A stretch of 41,601 nucleotides of DNA from CAZDCZ01 sp964504155 (lineage in GTDB: Bacteria > Bacteroidota > Bacteroidia > Bacteroidales > UBA12077): contig CAZDCZ010000017.1 in the NCBI GenBank assembly GCA_964504155.1, forward strand, positions 1-41,601. Reading direction: 5' to 3'. The notes under the pieces were generated by a model. That model was not told where the DNA came from, searched no databases, and saw nothing but the letters and a program-made list of their open reading frames with translations. Positions 26,378 through 35,833 of the stretch are shown here, piece by piece (position 1 is the stretch's first letter; every line of letters starts with the position of its first letter). The translations under genes were made by a program, and so were the position numbers.

Positions 26378-28534
26378 ATGACAAAACGATATTTTATTTT
26401 CATTATAATTTTGTTACTAAACAATAATCTATTCGGGCAACATTCTACACCCGATACTATTTCGGCAAGCTTCAATAACAATAGAATTACTCTCGATGGC
26501 AAACTCAATGAGCCCTGTTGGTTAAATGCAATTCCTATAGAAAATTTTACACAAAGAGAACAAAACGAAGGAGTCCCGGCATCGGAAAAAACAAAAATTG
26601 CAGTTGTGTATAATACTAATAACATATATTTTGGTATTTGGTGTTTCGACAGCGAACCCGATAAAATATCGGCACAACAGATGTCGCGTGATTTTAGTTG
26701 GGGAAGCGACGATAATATAGAGTTAATGATAAGCACTTTTAACGATAATAGAAATGGATATTTATTTGTAACAAACCCAAACGGAGCAATGGCTGATGTA
26801 TGGGTTGGCGACGAAGGCGAAGATTTTAACAAAGATTGGAACGGAGTGTGGGATGTTGCTGTTACTACTAACAATAAAGGTTGGTTTGCCGAAATTGTTA
26901 TTCCTTTTAGCACATTAAAATTTAAAGATGCCAGCTCTCAAATTTGGGGTATTAACTTCGAAAGAAATATAAGAAGAAAAAAGGAACAAGTGATGTGGCA
27001 AGGTTGGTCGAGACTATATGAAGTAGAAAAAATATCGCAAGGAGGAAAACTCGTTGGCATAAATAATATAAAACAAGGAACAAAATTAGAACTAAAACCT
27101 TACATTCTTGGTGGTATTGAGTTTACTGACTCAAAACCCGAGAATACCGGGAAAATTGGTGGTGAAATAAATTTCGATATCTCCTCTACTCTTAAATTAA
27201 ATTTCTCGATAAATACCGATTTTGCTCAAGTAGAATCAGACAGAAAACAGATAAACCTTTCACGATTTTCGTTATACTACCCCGAGAAAAGACAATTCTT
27301 TTTAGAAGGGAAAAACTATTACGATATGAGTATTGGTCATTCTCGTTTGTTCTACAGCAGGAGAATTGGAATAGACCAAAATACTATTTTGCCAATAATT
27401 GGAGGATCAAGAATTTTCGGAAAATTAAACAAAACCAATATCGGAATAATGTCGATACAGACTAATAGCCGCGATAGTATAGCTTCTACAAATTACTCGG
27501 TTATTAAAATTAAACAAGATATTTTTAAACAATCGAGCGTTGGAATAATTGCCACACAGAAATATTCGAAAAATCATTATAATAGAGTTTACGGAACAAA
27601 TTTTACATACTCAACATCCAAACTTTTTGGCAACAAGAATCTAATAGTAGGTGGCTCGATGGCAATTTCCGATACAAAGACATCAGGAGAAACCGAGAAT
27701 CTTAATAAAGATAATCTTACATATAATTTTTTCTTAAGCTACCCTAACGACATTATTGAGTACGATTTTGGATATACAACTATAGAATCGGGGTTTAATC
27801 CGGAAATGGGTTTTGCCAATCGAAAAAATTATCAGATGCTATATACCGAATTACAATTTAATCCAAGATTTAAAAATCTACCATTTTTCAGAAATCTGAT
27901 TTTTAAACCAATAGATATTAATTACTTTATAAACGATGAGACGAAAAAAGCAGAATCGCTATTTTACGAATGGCGACCTTTCGGATTTGTAACAAAAAGC
28001 GGCGAGTTTATGGAATTTAATGTCCAGCATGTTTACGATAAACCAAATGATGATTTTGAACTTATAGACAATGTAATTATCCCTGCCGGCAATTATTGGG
28101 ACAATCGATTGGAAGTACAATTCAGCACTTTTAGAGGAAGAAAAATTTCAGCAAGTTCTTCTATTAATATAGGTGAATTCTATACAGGTTCTCGACAAGA
28201 ATATGAGTTATATACTTCTTTTAATTTTAATAAACACTTAAATATTGGTATCGACTGGCAAAGAAACTATGTAAAATTACCTCAAAATTCTTTTACAACC
28301 GACGAAATTGGAGGACGTATCGATTATGCTTTTAACACAAAATTGCAAACCAGTCTTTTCTCGCAATGGAATAACGAAGACAAAAACATTTTACTTAATT
28401 ACAGGATTAACTGGATACCAAAAATTGGAAGCTTCTTCTACTTTGTTATTAATCAGGAACTATCGACCAAACAAGGCATAAAACTCGAACGCACAACCAT
28501 TATCGGAAAACTAATTTGGCGCTTTGTATTGTAA
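26378..28534 (+). CDS. DUF5916 outer-membrane protein with N-terminal CBM9-like domain
   Basis: 718 aa with a signal peptide ending near NLFGQ. Residues about 30-230 form a CBM9-like beta sandwich ('ITLDGKLNEPCW', 'VVYNTNNIYFGIWCFDSEP', 'NIELMISTFNDNRNGYLF', 'WFAEIVIPFSTLKF', 'WGINFERNIRRKKE'). The remainder is a DUF5916 region with the conserved 'LNFSINTDFAQVESDR' and 'YPEKRQFFLEGKNYYD' motifs and alternating strands, probably an outer-membrane barrel. The C-terminus KLIWRFVL fits a barrel end. The family is abundant in Bacteroidota, often called carbohydrate-binding family 9-like, with no settled function. ATG 26378 directly precedes the signal peptide. Confidence 0.88.
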   Translation: MTKRYFIFIIILLLNNNLFGQHSTPDTISASFNNNRITLDGKLNEPCWLNAIPIENFTQREQNEGVPASEKTKIAVVYNTNNIYFGIWCFDSEPDKISAQQMSRDFSWGSDDNIELMISTFNDNRNGYLFVTNPNGAMADVWVGDEGEDFNKDWNGVWDVAVTTNNKGWFAEIVIPFSTLKFKDASSQIWGINFERNIRRKKEQVMWQGWSRLYEVEKISQGGKLVGINNIKQGTKLELKPYILGGIEFTDSKPENTGKIGGEINFDISSTLKLNFSINTDFAQVESDRKQINLSRFSLYYPEKRQFFLEGKNYYDMSIGHSRLFYSRRIGIDQNTILPIIGGSRIFGKLNKTNIGIMSIQTNSRDSIASTNYSVIKIKQDIFKQSSVGIIATQKYSKNHYNRVYGTNFTYSTSKLFGNKNLIVGGSMAISDTKTSGETENLNKDNLTYNFFLSYPNDIIEYDFGYTTIESGFNPEMGFANRKNYQMLYTELQFNPRFKNLPFFRNLIFKPIDINYFINDETKKAESLFYEWRPFGFVTKSGEFMEFNVQHVYDKPNDDFELIDNVIIPAGNYWDNRLEVQFSTFRGRKISASSSINIGEFYTGSRQEYELYTSFNFNKHLNIGIDWQRNYVKLPQNSFTTDEIGGRIDYAFNTKLQTSLFSQWNNEDKNILLNYRINWIPKIGSFFYFVINQELSTKQGIKLERTTIIGKLIWRFVL

Positions 28535-28622
28535 AAAACAGTATTTTTGTCTTTCCTTATAATATCAGTTTATTATATTAATTGCTGGCTATAATAACTG
28601 TAAAAACATAAATACTATTTGC

Positions 28623-29708
28623 ATGATTTCGAGACAAAAAATCCGTATTCGATTTAATAATTTTTTCAGAAATCTATTTTTTCATTTGATTTTTTGGGAG
28701 AGTAGTTTCTTGCTTTATGCTTTCTTAACCGGCGAAGATCAAATATTTAAACTATATGCAAATTTTATTAATATAGATTCTATTTATATTGCACCTGCAT
28801 TTATTGCTGTTACAACATCAATACTTTTTACTATTTTAGACATTATTCTAACCGATCGTGTAATGCGATTTTTCCCAATACGATTTACCGTGTTTTTTAA
28901 ATCACTATTCTATTTTTTATCGGTATTTATTGTTATTCTTTTTGCATCACAATCACCTATCACAATATTTTCTACTAAAGACTATACCGAATTATTAAAT
29001 AAACTTCCTATAATGGATATTCGGTTTATTCGGTTTTTAGTTTTTTTCTATTTATCGTGTTTCTTCAATGATTTTTTAAAAGGAATGGTAAAAAAAATAG
29101 GTAGAAAAAATTTCATAAGTTGGGTTTTTGGAATACTTAATAAACCAAAAGAAGAAGAGCGCATTTTTATGTTTATCGATATGAAATCGTCAACTTCTAT
29201 TGCTGAAAAACTAATGCATAAGAAATTTAGTTACTTGGTACAAGATGTATTTAACGATATTGCCGTAGTAGATAACTATAGAGGAGAAATATATCAATAT
29301 CTGGGCGATGGAGCTATAATATCGTGGAATTTAACAACCGGATTAAACAGAAATAATTGTATAAAAGCATTTTATGCATTTACCGATGTGATTGCGAAAA
29401 GACAAAGATATTATAAACGAAAATATGGCTCAATACCAAAATTTAAAGCCGGAATACATGTAGGAAAAGTAATGGTTTTACAAGTCGGACAAATTCGCAG
29501 AGATATATCATATAATGGCGATACTATAAATACTGCTGCTCGTATAGAATCGAAATGTAACGAATATAAAAAAGACTTATTAATATCTGGGAACTTATAC
29601 AACATTTTGAAAGATAAAAAGGAATTCAATATTAAGAACGTTGAAAACACAAAATTAAAAGGCAAGAAAAAAGCAATTGACATATACTCTGTAAAACAAA
29701 AGAAATAA
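28623..29708 (+). CDS. membrane-bound class III adenylate/guanylate cyclase
   Basis: 361 aa. Four predicted membrane helices occupy about residues 15-150. The cyclase homology domain (about 175-315) has both metal-binding Asp residues (FIDMKSSTS and YLGDGAIISW) and the C-terminal GDTINTAARIESKC motif with the transition-state Asn/Arg. The usual adenine-selecting Lys before the second metal Asp is Gln (EIYQYLGDG), so substrate choice between ATP and GTP is uncertain; this variant is, as far as I recall, common in Bacteroidota. It is the only cyclase in the window, and no cyclic-nucleotide receptor lies beside it. Confidence 0.9.
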   Translation: MISRQKIRIRFNNFFRNLFFHLIFWESSFLLYAFLTGEDQIFKLYANFINIDSIYIAPAFIAVTTSILFTILDIILTDRVMRFFPIRFTVFFKSLFYFLSVFIVILFASQSPITIFSTKDYTELLNKLPIMDIRFIRFLVFFYLSCFFNDFLKGMVKKIGRKNFISWVFGILNKPKEEERIFMFIDMKSSTSIAEKLMHKKFSYLVQDVFNDIAVVDNYRGEIYQYLGDGAIISWNLTTGLNRNNCIKAFYAFTDVIAKRQRYYKRKYGSIPKFKAGIHVGKVMVLQVGQIRRDISYNGDTINTAARIESKCNEYKKDLLISGNLYNILKDKKEFNIKNVENTKLKGKKKAIDIYSVKQKK

Positions 29709-29754
29709 TTTTTACATAAATTTAATAAAAAATTAGTACTAACAATCATATATA

Positions 29755-30981
29755 ATGCAGATATCAGATAAACGATCGAAAATAAATTTCAGAAGCTTTT
29801 TATGGCATGCAATATTTCTTGCTTTAGCTTCGAACTTTATGGATATTGATACAATAATTCCTTCGATGTTAATAAAAGCCGGAGGTAGTGCATTTCATCT
29901 TGGCTTATTAACTGCAATTATGTTAGGTGGAACAAAAATATTTCAGTTAATATTTGCATCAAATCTTTCGAAAAAAATATACAAAAAGAAGTTCTTATTA
30001 ATAGGAATAAATTTGAGAGTTGTTTCTTTAATAGCTCTTTCATTTCTTTTTTATAATTCAGTTTTATTTACTAACAATTTAATTATCTTCTTAATCTTTT
30101 TTTTAATCTCGACATTTGCTTTAGGTGGCTCTTATACAGCAATATCGTATAACGATATTCTTGGAAAATCGGTTAAACAAGAAAGCAGAAAACATTTTTT
30201 TTCGTTAAAACAAACAATCAATAGTATAGGTGTATTTTTTTCGGCATTAGTTGTTAGAGATTTAATAAAACGATTTGAATATCCCGATAATTACTCACTA
30301 TTATTTTTTTGTGCCTCATTACTATTACTAATTGCAACATTAGGATTTTGGAATATTAAAGAACCGGCTTCGAAAATTATTCATAAAAGAAATATAATTG
30401 ACTTCTTCCGATTAATTCCATCTGAAATAAAAAAGAATCCTAACTTAAAAAATTATTTATTTATAATAAATAGTTTGGGCTTAGGTATAAGCATTTTACC
30501 TTTTCTAATTCTTTTTGCAAAAGATAAATTTGGCTTATCGTTTGAACTTATTGGAAATTTCTTACTAATACGAACAATAGGAATGTTAATTGCAAGCTTG
30601 TTCTTTTACAAAATAGCACATAAATTTAACTATAAAACTCTTTTAAAAATTAGTTTAATACTTGGTTCATTATTACCTATAATAGCATTATTACTAAGCA
30701 ATAATCAGCATTCTTATCAGTTTTTGTTTATCTTGTCGGGACTTTTCGTGGCTATTTATAAAATAAGTAATAATGGCGTTTTATTAGAAATATCGACAAA
30801 CGAAAACAGGGCCTTATATACCGGAATTTCAGGTGCGGGAAGTATTCTTACAACTATTTTCCCTTTGATAGCCGGTTTTTTAATTATCGAATTTGGATAT
30901 ACTGTGGTATTTATTACTATTTCGCTATTAGTATTGTCTAGTTTCTTTTTTGTAAATAAATTAAACTGTAATAAATTATAA
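29755..30981 (+). CDS. major facilitator superfamily transporter
   Basis: 408 aa with about twelve hydrophobic helices in two halves separated by a basic loop near residues 205-225 (KEPASKIIHKRNIIDFF). The N-terminus FLWHAIFLALASNFMDIDTI and the loop LSKKIYKKKFLLIGINLR are MFS-like. The C-terminal half has FKIS.NGVLLEISTNENRALYTG. The substrate cannot be predicted. Start at ATG 29755 is 46 nt after the cyclase stop, so the two may be cotranscribed. Confidence 0.85.
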   Translation: MQISDKRSKINFRSFLWHAIFLALASNFMDIDTIIPSMLIKAGGSAFHLGLLTAIMLGGTKIFQLIFASNLSKKIYKKKFLLIGINLRVVSLIALSFLFYNSVLFTNNLIIFLIFFLISTFALGGSYTAISYNDILGKSVKQESRKHFFSLKQTINSIGVFFSALVVRDLIKRFEYPDNYSLLFFCASLLLLIATLGFWNIKEPASKIIHKRNIIDFFRLIPSEIKKNPNLKNYLFIINSLGLGISILPFLILFAKDKFGLSFELIGNFLLIRTIGMLIASLFFYKIAHKFNYKTLLKISLILGSLLPIIALLLSNNQHSYQFLFILSGLFVAIYKISNNGVLLEISTNENRALYTGISGAGSILTTIFPLIAGFLIIEFGYTVVFITISLLVLSSFFFVNKLNCNKL

Positions 30982-31051
30982 TAAAAGTTGCCGATTACAA
31001 ATCAACAACAGCAAATAATACTTAAAAAAATAACAATCTAAAAAAATACTT

Positions 31052-31462
31052 ATGAAATTATTAATGATATACATGAATGAGTTTTCGTATAATCCAACAA
31101 TAAAAACTATTGAAACTATGCCCGATTATACAGAAGAAAAAACTTACAAAAACATTCAGGCTGCATTTATTCAGGTCGAGAAAAAAGATGAAGAAAACGA
31201 ATCGGCAGTTAAACGTAAATTATTAAAAAACCTTAAATGGATAGCAGGAAAGAATAATACCAAAGAAATTATCCTTCATTCTTTTGCCCACTTATCGGAA
31301 AGTAAAGCAGAACCGGAATTCACAAAATCACTATTCGACAATATTGATGAACGACTTACAAATTCGGGCTTCGATGTTAAACAAACACCTTTTGGATATT
31401 TTTTAGATTTAAAGATTAATGCTCCGGGATATTCTCTGGCAAGGGTATTTAAGGATTTGTAA
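31052..31462 (+). CDS. free-standing archaeal-type threonyl-tRNA synthetase editing domain
   Basis: 136 aa, a complete stand-alone copy of the N-terminal editing domain of archaeal ThrRS (tRNA-Thr_ED, D-aminoacyl-tRNA deacylase-like fold). Recognisable parts are the N-terminal strand MKLLMIYMNEFSY, AFIQVEKKDE, the motif ILHSFAHLSESKAEPEF, TPFGYFLDLKI and the closing GYSLARVFKDL. In archaea this domain removes Ser mis-attached to tRNA-Thr. Here it has no synthetase attached, so it would act in trans, either on Ser-tRNA-Thr or on another mischarged tRNA. The preceding MFS gene ends 71 nt upstream. Confidence 0.85.
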   Translation: MKLLMIYMNEFSYNPTIKTIETMPDYTEEKTYKNIQAAFIQVEKKDEENESAVKRKLLKNLKWIAGKNNTKEIILHSFAHLSESKAEPEFTKSLFDNIDERLTNSGFDVKQTPFGYFLDLKINAPGYSLARVFKDL

Positions 31463-31560
31463 ATAATACTAAAGCAAATCTCGATTAAATTTTAAACATC
31501 AAAATGTAAGTTGTAAATAAATTCAAAACCCTAAATACTTTTCTTTAGTTATAAGTTTCC

Positions 31561-32295
31561 TTATTTCAACGAAGCTTTAGTAAAAATATATGCATCGATT
31601 TTTTTATCGAAAACAATATCATCGATAATAAATTCTGTACCATCTCCTTTTTTAAGCATATCCTTAAAAACCATTTTCTTTGGATACCATCGATTATCTA
31701 TTTTTGTAATATTAAAAAGCTCTAATCTTTTTAATAATTTTCCGCTTTTGGCATACAATTCTTCTTTTAAAGGAATATAACGAACTTTATCGACCCACAT
31801 TTTGCGCATCTGATAATTTACATCTGTTGTTTTTGCCCGAAGTTCAACTATCCAGCAATTTTTTTCATCAACAATTTCTGAACCAATAATTCCGGCATGG
31901 TAATCTTCGAGCAACTCGGAGTTATCCATCATGTCTTCGTACGACAAGTCTGAACCCATAAGCGATTGACGAAGCATATGTCCCGAAATTTTAATTATCC
32001 TATCGGCAGATGGTGAATAAATCCAGAGTTCATCTGTGAGCTTAAGCATTTTTGTGCCTTTCTCTCTTGCCGGAGAAAGATATTCGGTAAATGATTTCTC
32101 GTCGCCCTCGCCCCATGATTTTGCTTCAATAGTTCGTGTTTGACGCGCACCATGTATTACCATTTTTGATGTTGAAATAGTACTTTTAGAAGCCATATTC
32201 TTGTCAATTCTTTCTAGAATTTCTTTTCCTGTTATATCCTGTGCTTGAACAATTCCACAAACTACTAATAATAACAATGTTAATATTTTTTTCAT
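31561..32295 (-). CDS. LolA-like outer-membrane lipoprotein-sorting family protein
   Basis: 244 aa with a signal peptide (MKKILTLLLLVVCGIVQAQ), so periplasmic. The core matches the LolA-fold family named 'outer membrane lipoprotein-sorting protein': KSFTEYLSPAREKGTKMLKL, ELWIYSPSADRIIKISGHM, GSDLSYEDM, LRAKTTDVNYQMRKMWVD. These proteins have a half-closed barrel that carries a lipid or lipoprotein between membranes. It is the last gene of the minus-strand transport module and is separated from the permease gene by 262 nt that contain a 158-bp repeat. Its place with an ABC exporter suggests it is the periplasmic carrier of that system. Confidence 0.85.
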   Translation of the reverse strand: MKKILTLLLLVVCGIVQAQDITGKEILERIDKNMASKSTISTSKMVIHGARQTRTIEAKSWGEGDEKSFTEYLSPAREKGTKMLKLTDELWIYSPSADRIIKISGHMLRQSLMGSDLSYEDMMDNSELLEDYHAGIIGSEIVDEKNCWIVELRAKTTDVNYQMRKMWVDKVRYIPLKEELYAKSGKLLKRLELFNITKIDNRWYPKKMVFKDMLKKGDGTEFIIDDIVFDKKIDAYIFTKASLK

Positions 32296-32321
32296 TTATT
32301 TCTTATTTTATTATTATAAAA

Positions 32322-32479
32322 TTGTATATCCGCTTTTTGACAGAACTTGCCGTTTGATTTTCTTCATTGCCCCATCCCTAAAGGGTGTAAAGAAAATCAA
32401 TTACTCCTTTTAGGGTCGGGGTAAAATAATTGATTTTCAGTTCAGTTAGCAATGTGTATGTCAAAAAGCGGACAATCAT
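32322..32479. repeat. 158-bp palindromic repeat element, copy 1
   Basis: Ends in the perfect 13-bp terminal inverted repeats CCGCTTTTTGACA (32330-32342) / TGTCAAAAAGCGG (32459-32471). Internally TTGATTTTCTT can pair with AAGAAAATCAA. It is the reverse complement of 37705-37862 with about six mismatches. It is non-coding and lies between the LolA-like gene and the permease gene. Confidence 0.9.
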
Positions 32480-32557
32480 ATTATAAAATGTAATTAACTA
32501 ATATAAAAAAATCTATCTGTTAAAATTTAGGATTAAACTCAAAATTTAATTCACTAT

Positions 32558-33832
32558 TTAAGTATCAAGTTCTTTAAACAACTGTGCTGTTTTACGTTTA
32601 TATATACCAATTCCCGAAAGCATTGTTCCTAATACAATAGAAAACAAACCGGGAATAAATCCGATATAATAAGCAGTATCAGTAATTTTTGCTCTAAAAA
32701 CATTTGGCACCATCATTTTCGAACTTTTCATTATATCTCCAATATTAATTCCAACTTCCTGTATCCAGTATGAGAAACCTAGCCCAATTATTGTACCAAT
32801 AACAGAACCAATAATTCCAATAAAAATCGATTCCAGTATCATTGAACGATAAATATGGCCTTTTTCTTCTCCAATAGCAAGGCGAACTCCTACTTCACCA
32901 TATCTTCGTAAACCCCCAATTAAACCGGTGTTCCACAATACAATAGACATTGCAAAAATAAATACAAAAACAAGTATGCCAACTAAATTATCGACGTAAT
33001 CGAAATATCCTGCCATCATAGATTCATTCTTTAATCTTGACATTATAGGAGAAAACTCATCATCTTTGTCAGAATACTTAGCATTGAAAGTTTGTTCAAT
33101 ATTCATGGCTTCCAAATCGTCGTAACTATGAGAATCAAGAAAGCCGAGAATTTCGCTGCAAGCGTCATGCATGTCAAGTGCATCTTGTATCCCTGTAATA
33201 TCAGCAATCATTCCACTTCTGTCCATCATTTCCATACCAAACTCAATAGTTCCTGCAACAACAAAATTTTGAATTGACATAGCTCCATACATGGTAGATG
33301 TTATCAAAGTAACTGTTGATCCCGGTTTAAGCTCAAGCTTATCAGCAAATTCATCACTAAGCAGCACTTCATTTGATTTTTCAGGAAACCGTCCTTTGCG
33401 TAATGCATCGCGGATGTTTAATCTATCAATTTCTTTACTGTTTTCCGATAAAAGATCGACAGATATTCCAATAACAATTCCTTGTTTTTTCGTTTCCCCG
33501 TTTTTGTCAGGCGAATCTAATAAGCCTCCAAAATTTATTCTCTTCACAAGTTCAAGAGTCGGATAATCTTTGTGTACCTTAGTTATTAACTCATCAACAT
33601 TTAATAATGCAAGGTCATTAGGTAACTGAGCTTTATTTTTGGCGTAAGCACGAGTCGTTATTTTAACATGACCGGCAGAATAATTTGCTGTAGTTTCAAT
33701 CATATCGCCCAACACACCTGTCATATAGCAAAACATTAACACTGTAAGCGCAACACCTATAGCAACAATAAGAATCGGCATTAAACTGCGACTCCTGTCT
33801 CTTAATAATCCTTTAAATAAAAATCGTATCAT
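32558..33832 (-). CDS. FtsX/MacB-type ABC transporter permease
   Basis: 424 aa. One N-terminal span (IRFLFKGLLRDRSRSLMPILIVAIG), a long periplasmic domain (about 45-270), then three C-terminal spans (ILVFVFIFAMSIVLWN; FIGIIGSVIGTIIGLGF; YIGFIPGLFSIVLGTML). This is the layout of type VII ABC exporters (LolC/E, MacB), which move lipoproteins or other molecules out of the inner membrane rather than across it. The conserved cytoplasmic loop YGEVGVRLAIGEEK before the second span is present. The start overlaps the stop of the upstream permease by 4 nt, so translation is coupled. Confidence 0.9.
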   Translation of the reverse strand: MIRFLFKGLLRDRSRSLMPILIVAIGVALTVLMFCYMTGVLGDMIETTANYSAGHVKITTRAYAKNKAQLPNDLALLNVDELITKVHKDYPTLELVKRINFGGLLDSPDKNGETKKQGIVIGISVDLLSENSKEIDRLNIRDALRKGRFPEKSNEVLLSDEFADKLELKPGSTVTLITSTMYGAMSIQNFVVAGTIEFGMEMMDRSGMIADITGIQDALDMHDACSEILGFLDSHSYDDLEAMNIEQTFNAKYSDKDDEFSPIMSRLKNESMMAGYFDYVDNLVGILVFVFIFAMSIVLWNTGLIGGLRRYGEVGVRLAIGEEKGHIYRSMILESIFIGIIGSVIGTIIGLGFSYWIQEVGINIGDIMKSSKMMVPNVFRAKITDTAYYIGFIPGLFSIVLGTMLSGIGIYKRKTAQLFKELDT

Positions 33833-35001
33833 TGTATTTTCCCTTTTATTGCGTCTGTAGGTTTCATTTTAGAAATTTTATGAGCAGGCAAATAACTAAC
33901 AATAGTAGTTATTATTAATATTAACAGTACTGTAGATATTATTAAGCCAAGTCCATAAACGGGGAATATTTTTTCGGCAATTGGGATTCCCATATTATCG
34001 CTGCCAGCCGGCATCGACATCCCAACTTTCATTTGCCATAATAGAAATGGAACTCCATAAATTGCACCAACTATTACAGCAAGTATTGCATGCATAGCTC
34101 CTTCAACAGTGAAAAGACCAACAACCTGTTTTCTGGTCATTCCCATTGCAATGTAAGTTCCAATCTCTTTTTGTCGTCTAAAAATTGAAAGTACTTGCGT
34201 ATCGAATATTGCTAACATAGCCAATAGAAGTAAAATTAAATAAAATACAGAACCTCCTACTTTTTTCATTTTTATCAATTCTGTCATCTCTTTCATCAGA
34301 AATTCACGACTTTTATACTTCCAACCTGAGATACTATCATTCATTGCAGAATTTTTACCAATTACAAACATAGTAGCTTCACCGGGTGTTTGCATCATTT
34401 CTTGAAGATTTTCAAGAGAAATATACATTTGTCCGGCATCTACCATTGGCACATCGCAGCGAAATATTTTTATAATTTTAATTTCTTTTGCATCAAAAGT
34501 TCCATTTGCATCGCGCCATCTTATTGTAGTTATATCTCCTTGTTTTAGTTTGCAACTATTTGCCATTCGCTGTCCAATAATAGCAGGTATTTCTTCTGAT
34601 TTAATATTCAGATCTGAACTTGGTATTGCTATAACTTTTTGATTGGGACTAATTCCCCGCAATACCATACTTTGCAGTCTGCCATCGGGATAAATTGTTC
34701 CCTGAGAAATTAATACAGGTGTTACTTTTCCTTCGGAAGTTGTCTTTTGCAATAATTCAGGAATTGCAGCATGACTCTCTTCATAAGAAAAGAAGTCATA
34801 CGGATCAAAGTTATCTTGCCAATATTGCCCATTACCAACTTCCCAGTCTTGCATATCTAATTTGGCTTGGTAATTCCAACCATCAATAATACCATATTGC
34901 CATATAATAAGTATGTATGTAAAAGACAATACAAATACATTGAGCCATGTCCGTAATCCTGCACCAACAAGGTTTCGATAGGCTAATTTTATTGCTAACA
35001 T
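33829..35001 (-). CDS. FtsX/MacB-type ABC transporter permease (partner)
   Basis: 390 aa with the same topology: an N-terminal span (TWLNVFVLSFTYILIIWQYG), a periplasmic domain (about 40-240) and three C-terminal spans starting near FYLILLLLAMLAIFDTQ. The cytoplasmic motif FRRQKEIGTYIAMGMTRKQV is the classical FtsX loop. It probably forms a heterodimer with the 32558 product, energised by the ATPase encoded 5 nt upstream. The periplasmic domain is distinct from that of its partner, so the pair is LolC/LolE-like rather than a simple duplicate. Confidence 0.9.
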   Translation of the reverse strand: MLAIKLAYRNLVGAGLRTWLNVFVLSFTYILIIWQYGIIDGWNYQAKLDMQDWEVGNGQYWQDNFDPYDFFSYEESHAAIPELLQKTTSEGKVTPVLISQGTIYPDGRLQSMVLRGISPNQKVIAIPSSDLNIKSEEIPAIIGQRMANSCKLKQGDITTIRWRDANGTFDAKEIKIIKIFRCDVPMVDAGQMYISLENLQEMMQTPGEATMFVIGKNSAMNDSISGWKYKSREFLMKEMTELIKMKKVGGSVFYLILLLLAMLAIFDTQVLSIFRRQKEIGTYIAMGMTRKQVVGLFTVEGAMHAILAVIVGAIYGVPFLLWQMKVGMSMPAGSDNMGIPIAEKIFPVYGLGLIISTVLLILIITTIVSYLPAHKISKMKPTDAIKGKIQ

Positions 35002-35006
35002 AATTA

Positions 35007-35714
35007 TTACTCCTTATTAATTTTAGTTATTTCATCTTTTACAACTTTACCATCTTCAAGGCTAATTTTTCGTTTCAGATATTGTATAACCTTATCGTCG
35101 TGAGTAGCAAAAATGAATGTTGTATTAAGTTCTTTATTCAGTTTAAGCATCATTTTAAGGATATTGTGAGAATTAGCAGCATCGAGATTTGCAGTAGGTT
35201 CATCAGCCAGAACTATTTCGGGACGTTTTACCATAGCTCTTGCAACAGCAACACGTTGGCATTCACCACCTGAGAGTTGTGCCGGACGCGATTTAACTTT
35301 ATCGCTTAAGCCCACCCAATCGAGAGCATCTAATACAGCTTTTTTACGCTCCGAAGCATTCATGCTCAATAATAGTAATGGGAATTCTACATTTTCGTAT
35401 ACAGAATAAACCGAAAGAAGATTATATGTTTGAAAGATAAAACCTAAGTGTTTTTTTCGAAGTCCTGCAGCACTTTTAGTAGTTAAATTATCTATTGATT
35501 GCCCCATTACAACAGCTTTACCTTCGGTAGCAGTATCGAGAGAACCAATAATATTAAGTAAAGTTGTTTTCCCCGACCCACTTGGGCCAACAATTCCTGC
35601 AAATTCGCCGGTACTAAATGTTAAATCAATACCATTTAAGGCAGTAAATTCACCTTTACCAACCGGAAATCGTTTTACAAGATTTGTTATTGATATTATT
35701 GAGTTCTGTTCCAT
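35007..35714 (-). CDS. ABC transporter ATP-binding protein (LolD/MacB type)
   Basis: 235 aa. Walker A GPSGSGKTT (about 42-50), Q-loop FQTYNLL, signature LSGGECQRVAVARAM, Walker B IVLADEPTANLD and H-loop FIFATHD are all intact. The size and the 'NxDAxxS' D-loop with a short C-terminus fit the LolD/FtsE/MacB subfamily that works with FtsX-like permeases. The permease gene starts 5 nt after it. Confidence 0.93.
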   Translation of the reverse strand: MEQNSIISITNLVKRFPVGKGEFTALNGIDLTFSTGEFAGIVGPSGSGKTTLLNIIGSLDTATEGKAVVMGQSIDNLTTKSAAGLRKKHLGFIFQTYNLLSVYSVYENVEFPLLLLSMNASERKKAVLDALDWVGLSDKVKSRPAQLSGGECQRVAVARAMVKRPEIVLADEPTANLDAANSHNILKMMLKLNKELNTTFIFATHDDKVIQYLKRKISLEDGKVVKDEITKINKE

Positions 35715-35796
35715 ATAATTTATTTTATTAGTTGATAGTTTATCTATTGCTTACTATTTTCTAATTAAAATTCTGTATTCTGACTTCTTAATCATT

Positions 35797-35817
35797 CCCC
35801 TTCGACAAGCTCAGTGG
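35797..35817. repeat. short sequence of a widespread dispersed type (CCTTCGACAAGCTCAG)
   Basis: CCCCTTCGACAAGCTCAGTG in the gap between the barrel gene and the ATPase gene. I recall the core CTTCGACAAGCTCAG as frequent in intergenic regions of Bacteroidota and others. Only one copy was noticed here, so this is a recognition call, not a repeat proven in the window. Confidence 0.35.
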
Positions 35818-35833
35818 ATAAGTGAAGCGTTAT

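Noticed and set aside
26341..26913. 190-codon minus-strand ORF
   Set aside because: Lies antisense to the well-supported DUF5916 gene and is rich in Ser/Leu as expected of a shadow frame.
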